Positions 1 through 7,247 of a stretch of 64,000 nucleotides of DNA are shown here, in pieces. Every line of letters begins with the position of its first letter. Position 1 is the first letter of the stretch. The notes below the pieces were generated by a model that made no database searches, was not told the origin of the DNA, and saw only the letters and a program-made list of their open reading frames with translations. Source of the stretch: a virus; the IMG/VR virus record IMGVR_UViG_3300047509_000037, positions 32,152 to 96,151 of that record. One strand, given 5' to 3'. Both the position numbers and the translations under genes were made by a program.

Positions 1-300
1 CTGAAGATGAAAGCCTACGGTCTCGACGCAAACCAGGACGTTCCGAACATGGACGACTGGACTGGTCGTGACGTTGACAACTGCGCTCGTAAGGCGCTCA
101 CGCTGGGTATCGACTTGGACAACGCGTCGAAGTTCATCGTGCCACTGCTCCAGTCACACGGGGCGCAGATGGATGCACTGCGGCAATCCGCCAGCGGTCG
201 CTTCCTCGCAGCCAACAAAGAAGGCGTGTACAAATACAGTCCTCCTGTTAAGAAACCTATTGTCACCGTCACAAACCCTGAGGGTAGGAAAGTCAGGTAG
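1..300 (+). CDS. AAA+ ATPase, C-terminal fragment (runs off left edge)
   Basis: The reading frame is open from base 1 and the first ATG at 7 is internal, so the gene begins outside the window. The WTGRDVDNCARKA stretch followed by DALRQSASGRFL resembles the lid and sensor-2 end of phage AAA+ ATPases; the Walker motifs would lie upstream. It precedes DUF1257 and DUF2997 genes, the partners this ATPase type often has in phages and cyanobacteria. It ends in GRKVR, a tail seen again in later genes. Family assignment is from memory of the pattern. Confidence 0.65.
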   Translation: MKMKAYGLDANQDVPNMDDWTGRDVDNCARKALTLGIDLDNASKFIVPLLQSHGAQMDALRQSASGRFLAANKEGVYKYSPPVKKPIVTVTNPEGRKVR

Positions 301-302
301 GT

Positions 303-683
303 ATGCGCGATATTAAGAAACTGAAAGCGAAATGGTATCGCCATGCTCACTCCATCGGTGGAAAGTATCGAAACACTCGGGCGAGTGCTAAGAGACGAGG
401 ACTCCAATTCACTCTTACACTCGCGGAGTTTAGGGCTATCCTAAAGAAGCCGTGTGCCTACGGTGATGCCATCCACAGTCTGAAGTTACACGTCGGCATC
501 GACCGGAAGGACAACCAGCGCGGGTACGTTCGAGGTAATTGCGTGGCGTGTTGTGGAAAGCACAATCACATCAAAGGCACGTGGGCGTCGTATCGCCAGA
601 TGCGTTCTCTGATGCAAGAGTGCAAGAACAAAGCATTCACCACTTGCCAAGACAACGTGGGCGGGCGTAAAATTCCATCTTAG
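303..683 (+). CDS. HNH-type endonuclease
   Basis: The 126-residue protein has a basic N-terminus, then GIDRKDNQRGYVRGNCVACC, the D-R-x-D-N-x-x-G-Y block of phage HNH nucleases, followed by CGKHNHIK. It probably acts as a free-standing homing nuclease. It lies between the ATPase and the DUF1257/DUF2997 pair, so it may have inserted into that module. The start is ATG 303, just after the upstream stop. Its tail (GGRKIPS) echoes the GRKIR tail of neighbouring proteins. Confidence 0.75.
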   Translation: MRDIKKLKAKWYRHAHSIGGKYRNTRASAKRRGLQFTLTLAEFRAILKKPCAYGDAIHSLKLHVGIDRKDNQRGYVRGNCVACCGKHNHIKGTWASYRQMRSLMQECKNKAFTTCQDNVGGRKIPS

Positions 684-693
684 GAGCATTCAC

Positions 694-1107
694 GTGAAAG
701 CATTCCCGAAGACAGAGCGAAAGATTCTGACGGTCACCATCGACGAGAACGGTGACATGTTATATCTAAAAACTGATTCGTGCGATGTGCTTCTCGAACT
801 CGGTGAGACAGTCACGAAGCGTGCGAGTCACGTTGAGCCTGTGAGCGTGCCCCTGCGGTACGCGTTCAGGTTGCTCCGCATGTTCGGAGATAAGACACGC
901 GTGGCAGAGTGGACGCGTCACTGGCAATGCGAATGGCTGGTGGACACGAGACCCGTCGGTGGTCCGGTGCTCACGTATGCCGATGTCGAGCCGCGCTACA
1001 AAAACTTGAGTGCGCCAATCGGCAAGCGCATCGCAACATGGCGCAATCGCCAGGACGCGATTGACGCCGAAATTATTTTCTTGAACGAATGGTTCCTCAC
1101 GCGGTAG
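694..1107 (+). CDS. Conserved hypothetical phage protein
   Basis: The 137-residue protein starts with GTG behind TAGGAG. The middle reads TKRASHVEPVSVPLRYAFRL, then EWTRHWQCEWLVD, a pattern I associate with unnamed phage proteins. No catalytic motif is visible. It lies just before the DUF1257 gene, in the same transcript. Confidence 0.7.
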   Translation: MKAFPKTERKILTVTIDENGDMLYLKTDSCDVLLELGETVTKRASHVEPVSVPLRYAFRLLRMFGDKTRVAEWTRHWQCEWLVDTRPVGGPVLTYADVEPRYKNLSAPIGKRIATWRNRQDAIDAEIIFLNEWFLTR

Positions 1108-1134
1108 AATCCAATTCTCGAAGGGAGCAACACC

Positions 1135-1569
1135 ATGAGCGAGTATCGCAAGAGCACGACGAACTGCAAAGACCGGGAAGTGCTGATTGGCGCACTGATT
1201 GAGATGGGCTACAAGCGTGAGCACATCGAAATCCACGAGCAAGCCCAGCAGCTAATCGACTTCCAAGGGCACCCCACACGCTACATCGACCCGACAGGCG
1301 ACAAGGCGAACGTCATCGTTCGTCGCAGGCATGTGGGCGGCGCTGCGAACGACCTTGGGTTCAAGCTGAATCCAGAGACGGGCACCTACGACGCAATCAT
1401 CAGCCGCTACGACAGCGGCAAGCACAATGCGAAGTGGCTTGCTGGTCTGAAGACGAACTACGCTGAGAAGGGCTTGGCGAAGACCCTGAAGAAACAGGGC
1501 TTCAAATATCTCGGCAAGGAAATCGTCAACGGCAAGATTCAAATCAAGTACATGGACATGAAGGCGTAG
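1135..1569 (+). CDS. DUF1257 (Ycf35-like) protein
   Basis: The 144-residue protein opens with S-x-Y-R-K-S-T-T-N-C-K-D and an LIGALIEMGY helix. It continues with a DLGFKLNPETGTYDAIIS block and a C-terminal GFKYLGKEI strand, all typical of the DUF1257/Ycf35 family. The biochemical role is unknown. The DUF2997 gene follows directly and an AAA+ ATPase lies upstream, matching the usual three-gene neighbourhood. Start ATG is preceded by AGGGAG. Confidence 0.8.
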   Translation: MSEYRKSTTNCKDREVLIGALIEMGYKREHIEIHEQAQQLIDFQGHPTRYIDPTGDKANVIVRRRHVGGAANDLGFKLNPETGTYDAIISRYDSGKHNAKWLAGLKTNYAEKGLAKTLKKQGFKYLGKEIVNGKIQIKYMDMKA

Positions 1570-1604
1570 AGCCAACATCCAAATTCAACCAGGAGAAAAA
1601 CATC

Positions 1605-1799
1605 ATGGCGAAAATTCTGACAGCGACGATTGACCCCGCGACCGGAGAGATGGAAGTTGACCTCTCCGGCTACAAGGGCAAAGGTTGCCACGCGGTTCAA
1701 GAGGCAATCAGCAAAGCGATGGGCAGCACGACCATCGAAGACAAACGCAAGCGCGAGTACAACGACGTGGAAGTGAGCAAGGTCTGCGTCCGGTCGTGA
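1605..1799 (+). CDS. DUF2997 family protein
   Basis: This 64-residue protein has the short beta-strand pattern ILTATIDPATGEMEVDLSGY and then a helix, KGCHAVQEAISKAMG, as in DUF2997. The family is typically encoded beside DUF1257; function unknown. An AGGAG lies upstream of the ATG, and the TGA stop overlaps the GTG start of the next gene. Confidence 0.75.
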   Translation: MAKILTATIDPATGEMEVDLSGYKGKGCHAVQEAISKAMGSTTIEDKRKREYNDVEVSKVCVRS

Positions 1800-2161
1800 A
1801 CCAGCCCGCATACAAGGGACACGTCGTCGAGTATCGTGCATACCACGATGCCCGACGGCGATGTCTGAATCCGAAATGCGCAGACTACCCGAACTACGGC
1901 GGACGTGGAATCCAATTCCTGTTTGCATCGTTCGAGGAGTTCTTCGACGTGCTAGGCGAACGCCCGCCGGGGAAGATGCTTGACCGCATCAACAACGATG
2001 GGCACTACGAGAAGGGCAACGTCCGGTGGGCGTCTCGTGCCGTGAGCCTCAAGAACCAGAGGCATCCGAAGATTGCCAGCCTAGCGAACTTCACAACGTC
2101 CGAACTGCTGGCGGAACTCGCCAAGCGAATCTCCAAAGGGGAAATCAAATGTTCATTGTAA
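1796..2161 (+). CDS. HNH endonuclease (YGGRGI type)
   Basis: The GTG at 1796 overlaps the upstream stop; a longer reading starting at 1685 would run out of phase through DUF2997. The 121-residue protein contains YRAYHDARRRCLN, YGGRGIQF, DRINNDGHYEKGNVRW and a closing QRHP. This is the ordered signature of phage HNH nucleases that carry a YGGRGI loop. Likely a homing-type nuclease inserted after the DUF2997 gene. Confidence 0.75.
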   Translation: MNQPAYKGHVVEYRAYHDARRRCLNPKCADYPNYGGRGIQFLFASFEEFFDVLGERPPGKMLDRINNDGHYEKGNVRWASRAVSLKNQRHPKIASLANFTTSELLAELAKRISKGEIKCSL

Positions 2162-2544
2162 CGCCAAACGGAGTAATCATCGACGCTCAAGAGTACGCAC
2201 GCATCATCACCCGCCTTGCCTTCAAGGTGCTGAAGTCCAGCATCGAAGACAAAGACATCCAGCGTTTGCTGCCCTTCCAGACCTCTCTGGAACTCGGCAA
2301 CCACGTCCACATCGTGAACGAATCAGCCTACGCGGTTGAGACGAAGTACCACGTCATCACCGACGGCGATACGCTCTGTGCTCGTGGCGGTCGTCCGCGT
2401 GGCACCGTGACAGGCACAGCGCCCACGTGCCCAGGCTGCTTGGCGAAGGCTCAGGGCATCGTCGTCAACCACCTGCTCGACCAAGCGGCGGGAGATTTTC
2501 TCGCGGTCGCTTACAAACTTCAGGAGGTTGCTGAGGGCAACTAA
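2149..2544 (+). CDS. Hypothetical protein with Cys/His cluster
   Basis: The start ATG 2149 has AAAGGGG upstream and overlaps the end of the HNH gene. The 131-residue protein has a helical N-terminal half and a C-terminal HVITDGDTLCARGG then TCPGCLAKA segment that could bind a metal. No known family is recognised. Confidence 0.6.
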   Translation: MFIVTPNGVIIDAQEYARIITRLAFKVLKSSIEDKDIQRLLPFQTSLELGNHVHIVNESAYAVETKYHVITDGDTLCARGGRPRGTVTGTAPTCPGCLAKAQGIVVNHLLDQAAGDFLAVAYKLQEVAEGN

Positions 2545-2566
2545 TGACCGAGCACTAGGAGACCCT

Positions 2567-2713
2567 ATGAAATTATTTTTCTTCGCAGGCGGCAGTATCG
2601 TGTATGCTCTGTGTGTGGTCGTAGCCGGAAGATTTTTGAAACTGGTTCGCACTCCCCCAACTCCAACACCGGAGAAACCAAGTGCCACTAGCAACATTCG
2701 CCGGAGTGCCTGA
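2567..2713 (+). CDS. Small single-pass membrane protein
   Basis: The 48-residue protein starts at an ATG behind AGGAGACCCT. Residues 3-22 are hydrophobic (FFFAGGSIVYALCVVVAGRF), and the tail is proline-rich and basic. Probably one membrane helix with the tail in the cytoplasm. The 3' end overlaps the next gene. Function unknown. Confidence 0.5.
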   Translation: MKLFFFAGGSIVYALCVVVAGRFLKLVRTPPTPTPEKPSATSNIRRSA

Positions 2714-3044
2714 TGGTCCCGTCATCGCATTGGCAAAACTGAGGCTGGAGAAATCCAAACTCAAAATGCCGTGCGAGACGCGGGCGCAAGCACTGAACAT
2801 CCTGCGTAGCATTCAACCAGCACCAGCGAAGAATGCGCCGCTCAACATCAAATCAGCCTCGGTCGTGCATGACGCGTGCCGCAACTGTGGTAAGCCAATA
2901 CCGTTCGGGACTCCATGCAAGGTGTGCTTCAACGGCGAACTGCCAGAGCACATCTCGTGCAAGAAAGTCAGCAAGACCAAGCGGCAAGAGGAAGCGGCAT
3001 TGCGTAAGTTGTACCTCGAAGCCATCAAACAAGTCTCGTGGTAA
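2682..3044 (+). CDS. Zinc-ribbon-like hypothetical protein
   Basis: GTG start behind GGAGAAACCA, overlapping the membrane-protein gene. The 120-residue protein has CRNCGKPIPFGTPCKVC at about residues 66-82, two CxxC knuckles that fit a zinc ribbon, followed by a lysine-rich helix. Role unknown; it is one of many short zinc-ribbon genes in this arm. Confidence 0.55.
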   Translation: MPLATFAGVPDGPVIALAKLRLEKSKLKMPCETRAQALNILRSIQPAPAKNAPLNIKSASVVHDACRNCGKPIPFGTPCKVCFNGELPEHISCKKVSKTKRQEEAALRKLYLEAIKQVSW

Positions 3045-3078
3045 TTCGCATTTCAACTCAGCCCTGAGGAGGGTCATC

Positions 3079-3252
3079 ATGCCTGGATACGGAGCGAAGG
3101 AAGCACGCATCAACAAAGAGCGCCAGCCGCGAGTCAATCTGTGTACCTGCGGGAAAGAAATTGACAACGGTGCGCTCCTGTGTCAAGATTGCTATGAGGA
3201 GATTCATGGACAATCAAACACAGAAGTTAACGAGGGGCGCGAAGTCTCGTAG
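3079..3252 (+). CDS. Small zinc-ribbon protein
   Basis: 57 residues, ATG behind GAGGAGGG. Contains CTCGKEIDNGALLCQDC, a compact zinc ribbon, near the centre. The 3' end encodes the GAGGAG used by the next gene, whose start lies 47 bases inside it. Confidence 0.55.
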   Translation: MPGYGAKEARINKERQPRVNLCTCGKEIDNGALLCQDCYEEIHGQSNTEVNEGREVS

Positions 3253-3727
3253 GAAATGGCGTAGTCGTTGTATCGAACAGGGTTTGTGCGTGGGGTGTGG
3301 GCGAACTCCCAACACGGGTGGTCCGCCGCACATGTGCGAACCCTGTGCAACGCGCCAGAAAAATTATGGAACTGAACGTCGTGCGCGGGCAAAGTCAATC
3401 GGGCTGTGTACCCTTTGCGGTAAGAACCCTCCGATTGTTGGACGACGTTTATGTTCCGCGTGCGTGCTCTACCACAAGTTAAGCGATTTGAGGAGTGCGG
3501 GTTTATCGGAAGCTGAGGTAGACCGTGCCCATCATGCCGTCATAAATTTTCAAAACCTGTGCGATGCGTGTGGTCGCAATGACTGTGGAAGGTGGTGTCT
3601 AGACCATGACCACGACAGAAAAATCTTTAGAGGAATCGTCGGAAACAAGTGTAACCTCGCCCTTGGGCACGCCCGCGACAATGCAGACACCCTACGGCTA
3701 CTCGCCGCATACATCGACCGAAGATGA
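3206..3727 (+). CDS. Recombination endonuclease VII-like protein
   Basis: The 173-residue protein starts at ATG 3206 behind GAGGAG. It has several CxxC knuckles (residues 28-31, 47, 68-71, 83-86, 119-122), then WCLDHDHDRKIFRGIVGNKCN and an LALGHARDN...LLAAYI tail. The DHDH block and RG-x-x-x-x-x-CN order are those of phage endonuclease VII (His-Me finger). The first Cys of the usual RGLLCxxCN is Gly here, so one zinc ligand appears lost. It may be a junction-resolving or homing nuclease. Confidence 0.7.
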   Translation: MDNQTQKLTRGAKSRRKWRSRCIEQGLCVGCGRTPNTGGPPHMCEPCATRQKNYGTERRARAKSIGLCTLCGKNPPIVGRRLCSACVLYHKLSDLRSAGLSEAEVDRAHHAVINFQNLCDACGRNDCGRWCLDHDHDRKIFRGIVGNKCNLALGHARDNADTLRLLAAYIDRR

Positions 3728-3751
3728 GGGTGAGGAAGCGCGGCGGACCCG

Positions 3752-3919
3752 ATGACGTGCAAACGTTGTGGACTCGCCCGCCCAGAGCGTTACGGCATAG
3801 GCTGGCGCTGTGGGTGCTGCGGGTTGTTATATGTAACAGACGGGGTTGGGGTAGTGGTATCGGCAGGGTCTCCAAAGCCCATGCCAGCAGGTTCGACCCC
3901 TGCCAGCCCCGCCAAATAG
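3752..3919 (+). CDS. Possible small zinc-ribbon protein overlapping a tRNA
   Basis: A 55-codon frame with CKRC near the N-terminus and CGCC at residues 20-23, followed by proline/serine-rich sequence. Its last 26 codons run through the tRNA-like sequence at 3842. The nearest GAGGAAG is about 12 bases before the ATG, which is far. Real translation is uncertain; the knuckles resemble other microproteins here. Confidence 0.3.
   Translation: MTCKRCGLARPERYGIGWRCGCCGLLYVTDGVGVVVSAGSPKPMPAGSTPASPAK
3842..3914 (+). tRNA. tRNA-Trp-like (anticodon CCA), atypical
   Basis: A 7-bp acceptor helix (GGGGTTG with CAGCCCC), a perfect 5-bp T arm with loop TTCGACC, and an encoded 3' CCA are clear. The anticodon loop CTCCAAA at 3870-3876 gives CCA (Trp). 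The D arm is poor, and the anticodon stem either has an A-A mismatch or extends to 8 bp with a bulge. It is therefore either a divergent functional tRNA or a decaying one. Confidence 0.6.
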
Positions 3920-4032
3920 CCAGAAATGCCACTTTCCCGCCCCCGCCCTGAGGGTTTGGGCGTCGGATGGGTCTTAGCCTACCCTGGCACGCCGGAGGGC
4001 TTAAATCGACCGCAAACGCAAAACGGAGGGCT

Positions 4033-4275
4033 ATGAGCCAAGCTGAGAGTAACAGGACGCGCCGGGGTGCCATATCCGAGCTACAAACCGCCGCCGACCT
4101 GAGCGACGACTGGCGAATGGCGTCATCATTCGACCGAAAGGAATCCATGAGCTACTGGACAGAAAAAATCGGATGGCGTGAGAGCATCACGACGCTGTGC
4201 GGCTGGCTGAATGAAATCATCCCGCTCATCGCGTTCGCGTTTCTCATCGCGCTGTGGATGAGTGGTGCCCGATGA
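4033..4275 (+). CDS. Small membrane protein
   Basis: 80 residues from the ATG behind CGGAGGG. The last 20 residues (IIPLIAFAFLIALWM) form a transmembrane helix and the rest is polar. A second ATG at 4147 with GAAAGGA upstream would give a 42-residue form; both are possible. The stop overlaps the next microgene (ATGA). Function unknown. Confidence 0.5.
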   Translation: MSQAESNRTRRGAISELQTAADLSDDWRMASSFDRKESMSYWTEKIGWRESITTLCGWLNEIIPLIAFAFLIALWMSGAR

Positions 4276-4349
4276 GTTGTAATCGACAACAGAAATATGA
4301 TGCACAAACCTTAGAACGGTTAGCAAAATACTTGAGGAGGCGAACATGA
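4272..4349 (+). CDS. 25-residue coupled microprotein
   Basis: A tiny frame joined by ATGA overlaps at both ends, to the membrane protein upstream and to the gene at 4346 downstream. It encodes a basic helix ending LAKYLRRRT, and its last codons contain the AGGAGG of the next gene. It may be a real peptide or mainly a translational coupler. Confidence 0.4.
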   Translation: MSCNRQQKYDAQTLERLAKYLRRRT

Positions 4350-4537
4350 GTTTCACAGCCTTCTTTCAGGCAGATGGTGAACTGCGCTACACCATCGGCA
4401 CGACGAAGATGCAACACACCGCAGACTTCGCCGCAGAGAATTTCATCAAGCGCATGACGCACCCTGAGGTTGGTATCTGGTGGGTGTGGGTCGAGGAGAC
4501 CAATGACCCGGACGACGAAGCAAAAAGAAATCGCTAG
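4346..4537 (+). CDS. Hypothetical protein
   Basis: 63 residues, ATG behind GAGGAGG. Contains YTIGTTKMQHTADFAAENFI and WWVWVEE; acidic C-terminus. No family recognised. The next gene starts 35 bases before its end. Confidence 0.55.
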   Translation: MSFTAFFQADGELRYTIGTTKMQHTADFAAENFIKRMTHPEVGIWWVWVEETNDPDDEAKRNR

Positions 4538-4700
4538 TCATTGCACGTGCCCGCATTGTAAGCTGGCTCACAAGATGCCCGCCTACGTCTACGCACATTG
4601 GGAAGACGCGTTCACCGTGACGTGTGCCGATGAAGGCGAGACCAAGGGATGCGGCAAACAGTTCGAGATGTTTCAGGGAGAGACCGAATGTATAAACTGA
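4503..4700 (+). CDS. Small zinc-binding protein
   Basis: 65 residues, ATG behind GAGGAG. CTCPHC near residue 16 and C...GCGKQF near residues 46-56 suggest a four-Cys zinc site around a short beta sheet. Function unknown. Confidence 0.55.
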   Translation: MTRTTKQKEIASHCTCPHCKLAHKMPAYVYAHWEDAFTVTCADEGETKGCGKQFEMFQGETECIN

Positions 4701-5329
4701 ACGGTAAGAACCTCAGCCTCGCACGTCTCATCCCACGAGGGAAAGACGCGGACAAGCGTTTGAAATATCTCCACGTCAACAACAAGGGCGTCACCGCTGT
4801 CAGCCCCGAACTGGTCGCACGCGTCACACTGCCTGACGGTGTAGCGCAGCCCCAGCAGTCGGTCATCTACCCGCAGGAGTCTCTTGATTCGATTCCGATG
4901 GGAGCACGTGCGCCGGAGAGCAACGAACTGGTGACACTGACTGGAGACAAGCCCGCGTTCACAGGTCCGCACTATCTCGTGCCGATGGTGGACAAGTGCT
5001 TCCCAGAGCCGACAGAGACCACCGCGACGTTCACGTGCAACGGAGAACTTCTCCGCAAGCTGCTCACGGTCGCGTGCGAAGTGTGCAACGACAGCAACAA
5101 GACTCTGCGTCTTCGCATCGTTGACAACGGCAAGGCTCTACGCGTGGACACGTATCGCCAGCCGGGAGAACAAGAATTTTGTGGCGTCATCAAACCAATT
5201 GAGTACGACGGCGATTACATCCCCGGCGAGATTCCATCAGGTACGCCGAAGGTCGAGAAGAAACCTCAGCAGACAGGTCTGTTGCTGAAGACCAGCGCCG
5301 GGAGGAAAATCCGAGGCGAGGGTGAGTAA
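4688..5329 (+). CDS. Possible sliding-clamp-like protein
   Basis: The start ATG 4688 follows CAGGGAGAG. The 213-residue protein has KYLHVNNKGVTAVSPELVARV, which resembles the strand pattern of beta-clamp-like phage proteins. It also has RLRIVDNGKALRVD and EFCGVIKPIEYDGDY. No catalytic residues are seen. If correct, it would act as a processivity factor; a fast-diverging unknown family is equally possible. The tail is GRKIRGEGE, encoded by a junction repeat. Confidence 0.4.
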   Translation: MYKLNGKNLSLARLIPRGKDADKRLKYLHVNNKGVTAVSPELVARVTLPDGVAQPQQSVIYPQESLDSIPMGARAPESNELVTLTGDKPAFTGPHYLVPMVDKCFPEPTETTATFTCNGELLRKLLTVACEVCNDSNKTLRLRIVDNGKALRVDTYRQPGEQEFCGVIKPIEYDGDYIPGEIPSGTPKVEKKPQQTGLLLKTSAGRKIRGEGE

Positions 5330-6518
5330 CGGTTGCTTCCATGAGATGCAGAATGGCGCTACCGCCGTCATCCGGCATCAAATGATTAACGGAGACATCT
5401 GGGTTAGGTGTCTTCGATGCGGCGACACGTGGCACTCCGAGGAGGAGTTCGCAATGAGCACAGGCACGGGGAAAGCGAAATGCAAACACACTCAGTGGAC
5501 CACCGACAAGGTGACCGGGGTGAAGATGTGTACGGATTGCGGCACTGACCTTGCCAAACATCCGAAGTGCAATCACGCCCTGGCGAAAATCGTCATCGAA
5601 AATGGAATGACGAAGACGCAATGTGAGAAGTGCGGAGTGATTGTCACAGAGGGTCCGGTGCAATCCGTGAAGGTTCCGCTGGGCTATGAGAAGCGATTGC
5701 TCCCGATTCCGAACGTGCGCCCCGTCGGACAGTGGGTCAAGGAAGGATTCGGAGCATTCCAGCCGAAGACACGACAGCAAGCGCAGATTCTCATCGACGA
5801 GTGGAACGAAGCATGTCAGACGAACGGCATGAAAGTTGAGTACCGCCTGCCCGTGGTGAATGTTGACTTACGTTGCAAGAAATGCGATACTCTCGTGAAC
5901 GAGACGTACAAGGGCGATGTCTGCCTCTCGTGTCACCTTCAGGAGAAAATGGCAATGGCGAAAGAACCTAAGGTCTCGAAGTCGAACCCCGATTTTGATA
6001 TTTACGGAATGCCTGTCTGGAAGACCAAGAACAAACCCGCGTTCAACGTTAACAGCACTCCGGCGAAACCTGTCACGAAGAAACCAACTCTCATGGTCGT
6101 GCCGAAGGCTCCTGTCGTTCACACCGAGGGAGACATCTGGGAATTACCACACGTCAATGCTCCGTTTATGAGTAAGCAATGGGCGTACCAAGGCAGCGCA
6201 TCGACGCCGTATGTCATCACGCACTACCAGACCAAGCGCGATGGCGCGGTGACGAAAGATGGTTGGGCTTGCTCGTGCATGAATTTTACGCGGAAGACCC
6301 CACGCACCGAATGCAAGCACATCCTGAAGACGATGATGAAGAACGGCACGAAGCCCACGGCTGATGCGAAGCTGGCGGCGGTACCCGATGAGACCCTGAA
6401 GGCGTTCCAGAAGTGGCAGCGCGAACAAGCGGCGGCGGGCGTCCCGGTCGGTGCGGGCGTCGGCGCTGAGAAGGGCAAGCTGAACATGTTTGAGAACAAG
6501 GGGAGGAAAATCCGATGA
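5322..6518 (+). CDS. Multi-zinc-finger protein with SWIM motif
   Basis: 398 residues, starting at GTG 5322 overlapping the previous stop. ATG 5454 behind GAGGAGGAG is an alternative start. CxxC knuckles occur near residues 30-33, 69-72, 98-101 and 186-205, and a SWIM finger (CSC...CKH) near 318-333. The N-terminal HQMINGDIWVRCLRCG is almost identical to a segment in the late gene at 56863, so the upstream start is probably used. Likely binds nucleic acid; exact role unknown. Ends NKGRKIR. Confidence 0.6.
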   Translation: MSNGCFHEMQNGATAVIRHQMINGDIWVRCLRCGDTWHSEEEFAMSTGTGKAKCKHTQWTTDKVTGVKMCTDCGTDLAKHPKCNHALAKIVIENGMTKTQCEKCGVIVTEGPVQSVKVPLGYEKRLLPIPNVRPVGQWVKEGFGAFQPKTRQQAQILIDEWNEACQTNGMKVEYRLPVVNVDLRCKKCDTLVNETYKGDVCLSCHLQEKMAMAKEPKVSKSNPDFDIYGMPVWKTKNKPAFNVNSTPAKPVTKKPTLMVVPKAPVVHTEGDIWELPHVNAPFMSKQWAYQGSASTPYVITHYQTKRDGAVTKDGWACSCMNFTRKTPRTECKHILKTMMKNGTKPTADAKLAAVPDETLKAFQKWQREQAAAGVPVGAGVGAEKGKLNMFENKGRKIR

Positions 6519-6829
6519 AGCATATCGCAATTTTCAGGGTAGAGGGGTACTCCAAAACGGGAACCGACCAGGCTTTCGTCACGGGGAAAGGCGAGGAGTC
6601 AGTGACCACGCATCTCAAGGCGGACAGTTGGAATCCCGGCGCACGCATCGGAGCGTTCACACTGCACTCGCTGGAGAGCAAAGCACCTGAGTGGAAGGAT
6701 GGTTTCATCGTCACTCTGGAACCGTTGCCACCAAAGCCCGAAGGCGCGGACTACACCGGATATCTAAAGCAGGTAATCGCGGAGAAGCTAGACCCAACTC
6801 CAGCACCGAGCGGGAGAAAAATCCGATGA
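6515..6829 (+). CDS. Hypothetical protein
   Basis: 104 residues. ATG 6515 overlaps the previous TGA, and the Shine-Dalgarno GGGAGG lies inside the previous gene. Beta-rich start (HIAIFRVEGYSKTG) and an APSGRKIR end. No family recognised. Confidence 0.6.
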   Translation: MKHIAIFRVEGYSKTGTDQAFVTGKGEESVTTHLKADSWNPGARIGAFTLHSLESKAPEWKDGFIVTLEPLPPKPEGADYTGYLKQVIAEKLDPTPAPSGRKIR

Positions 6830-7104
6830 CGGACAGAGACGCACTCATTCAAATCGGCAACCTTGTGGGCGCACCCACGTCGGCATACTTCCCAGAGCAA
6901 GAGCGCAAGCAACTGGTGAAACGTCTTCAGGACATCAGCGCCATTGTACAGGCCCAGCTAGGCGTTCCGACGCCGCCTGCGAAGCACCCAGACGACACTA
7001 GACAGAACCCCGGCATCGGTGCTATATTGAATGGGTCGTTCTATCGTCCGAGCCGATTCAACAAAATCGACGAGGAAGACAACGGGAGGGACATCGGAAA
7101 ATGA
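6826..7104 (+). CDS. Hypothetical protein
   Basis: 92 residues from ATG 6826, coupled by ATGA to the upstream gene, whose end supplies a CGGGAG. A predicted helix (RKQLVKRLQDISAIVQAQLG) is followed by a proline-rich linker. Ends NGRDIGK, related to the GRKIR tail. Confidence 0.55.
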   Translation: MTDRDALIQIGNLVGAPTSAYFPEQERKQLVKRLQDISAIVQAQLGVPTPPAKHPDDTRQNPGIGAILNGSFYRPSRFNKIDEEDNGRDIGK

Positions 7105-7247
7105 GCATGTCAGCCAAGGCAGTTCTGGCGCGGTTCGGCGGCAACGTCACCGCAGCCTGCGATTATTGCGAAACGATGGCGCGAACCTACGCCAACCTGA
7201 CCACGGAGTATCGTGGATACCGTGAGGAGATTCTGAGCCATGTCTAA
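7101..7247 (+). CDS. Small hypothetical protein
   Basis: 48 residues. ATG 7101 overlaps the previous TGA, and GGGAGGG lies upstream. Helical, with AVLARFGGNVTAACDYCE. Its end overlaps the DNA ligase start at 7240, so the two are probably co-translated. Confidence 0.5.
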   Translation: MSMSAKAVLARFGGNVTAACDYCETMARTYANLTTEYRGYREEILSHV

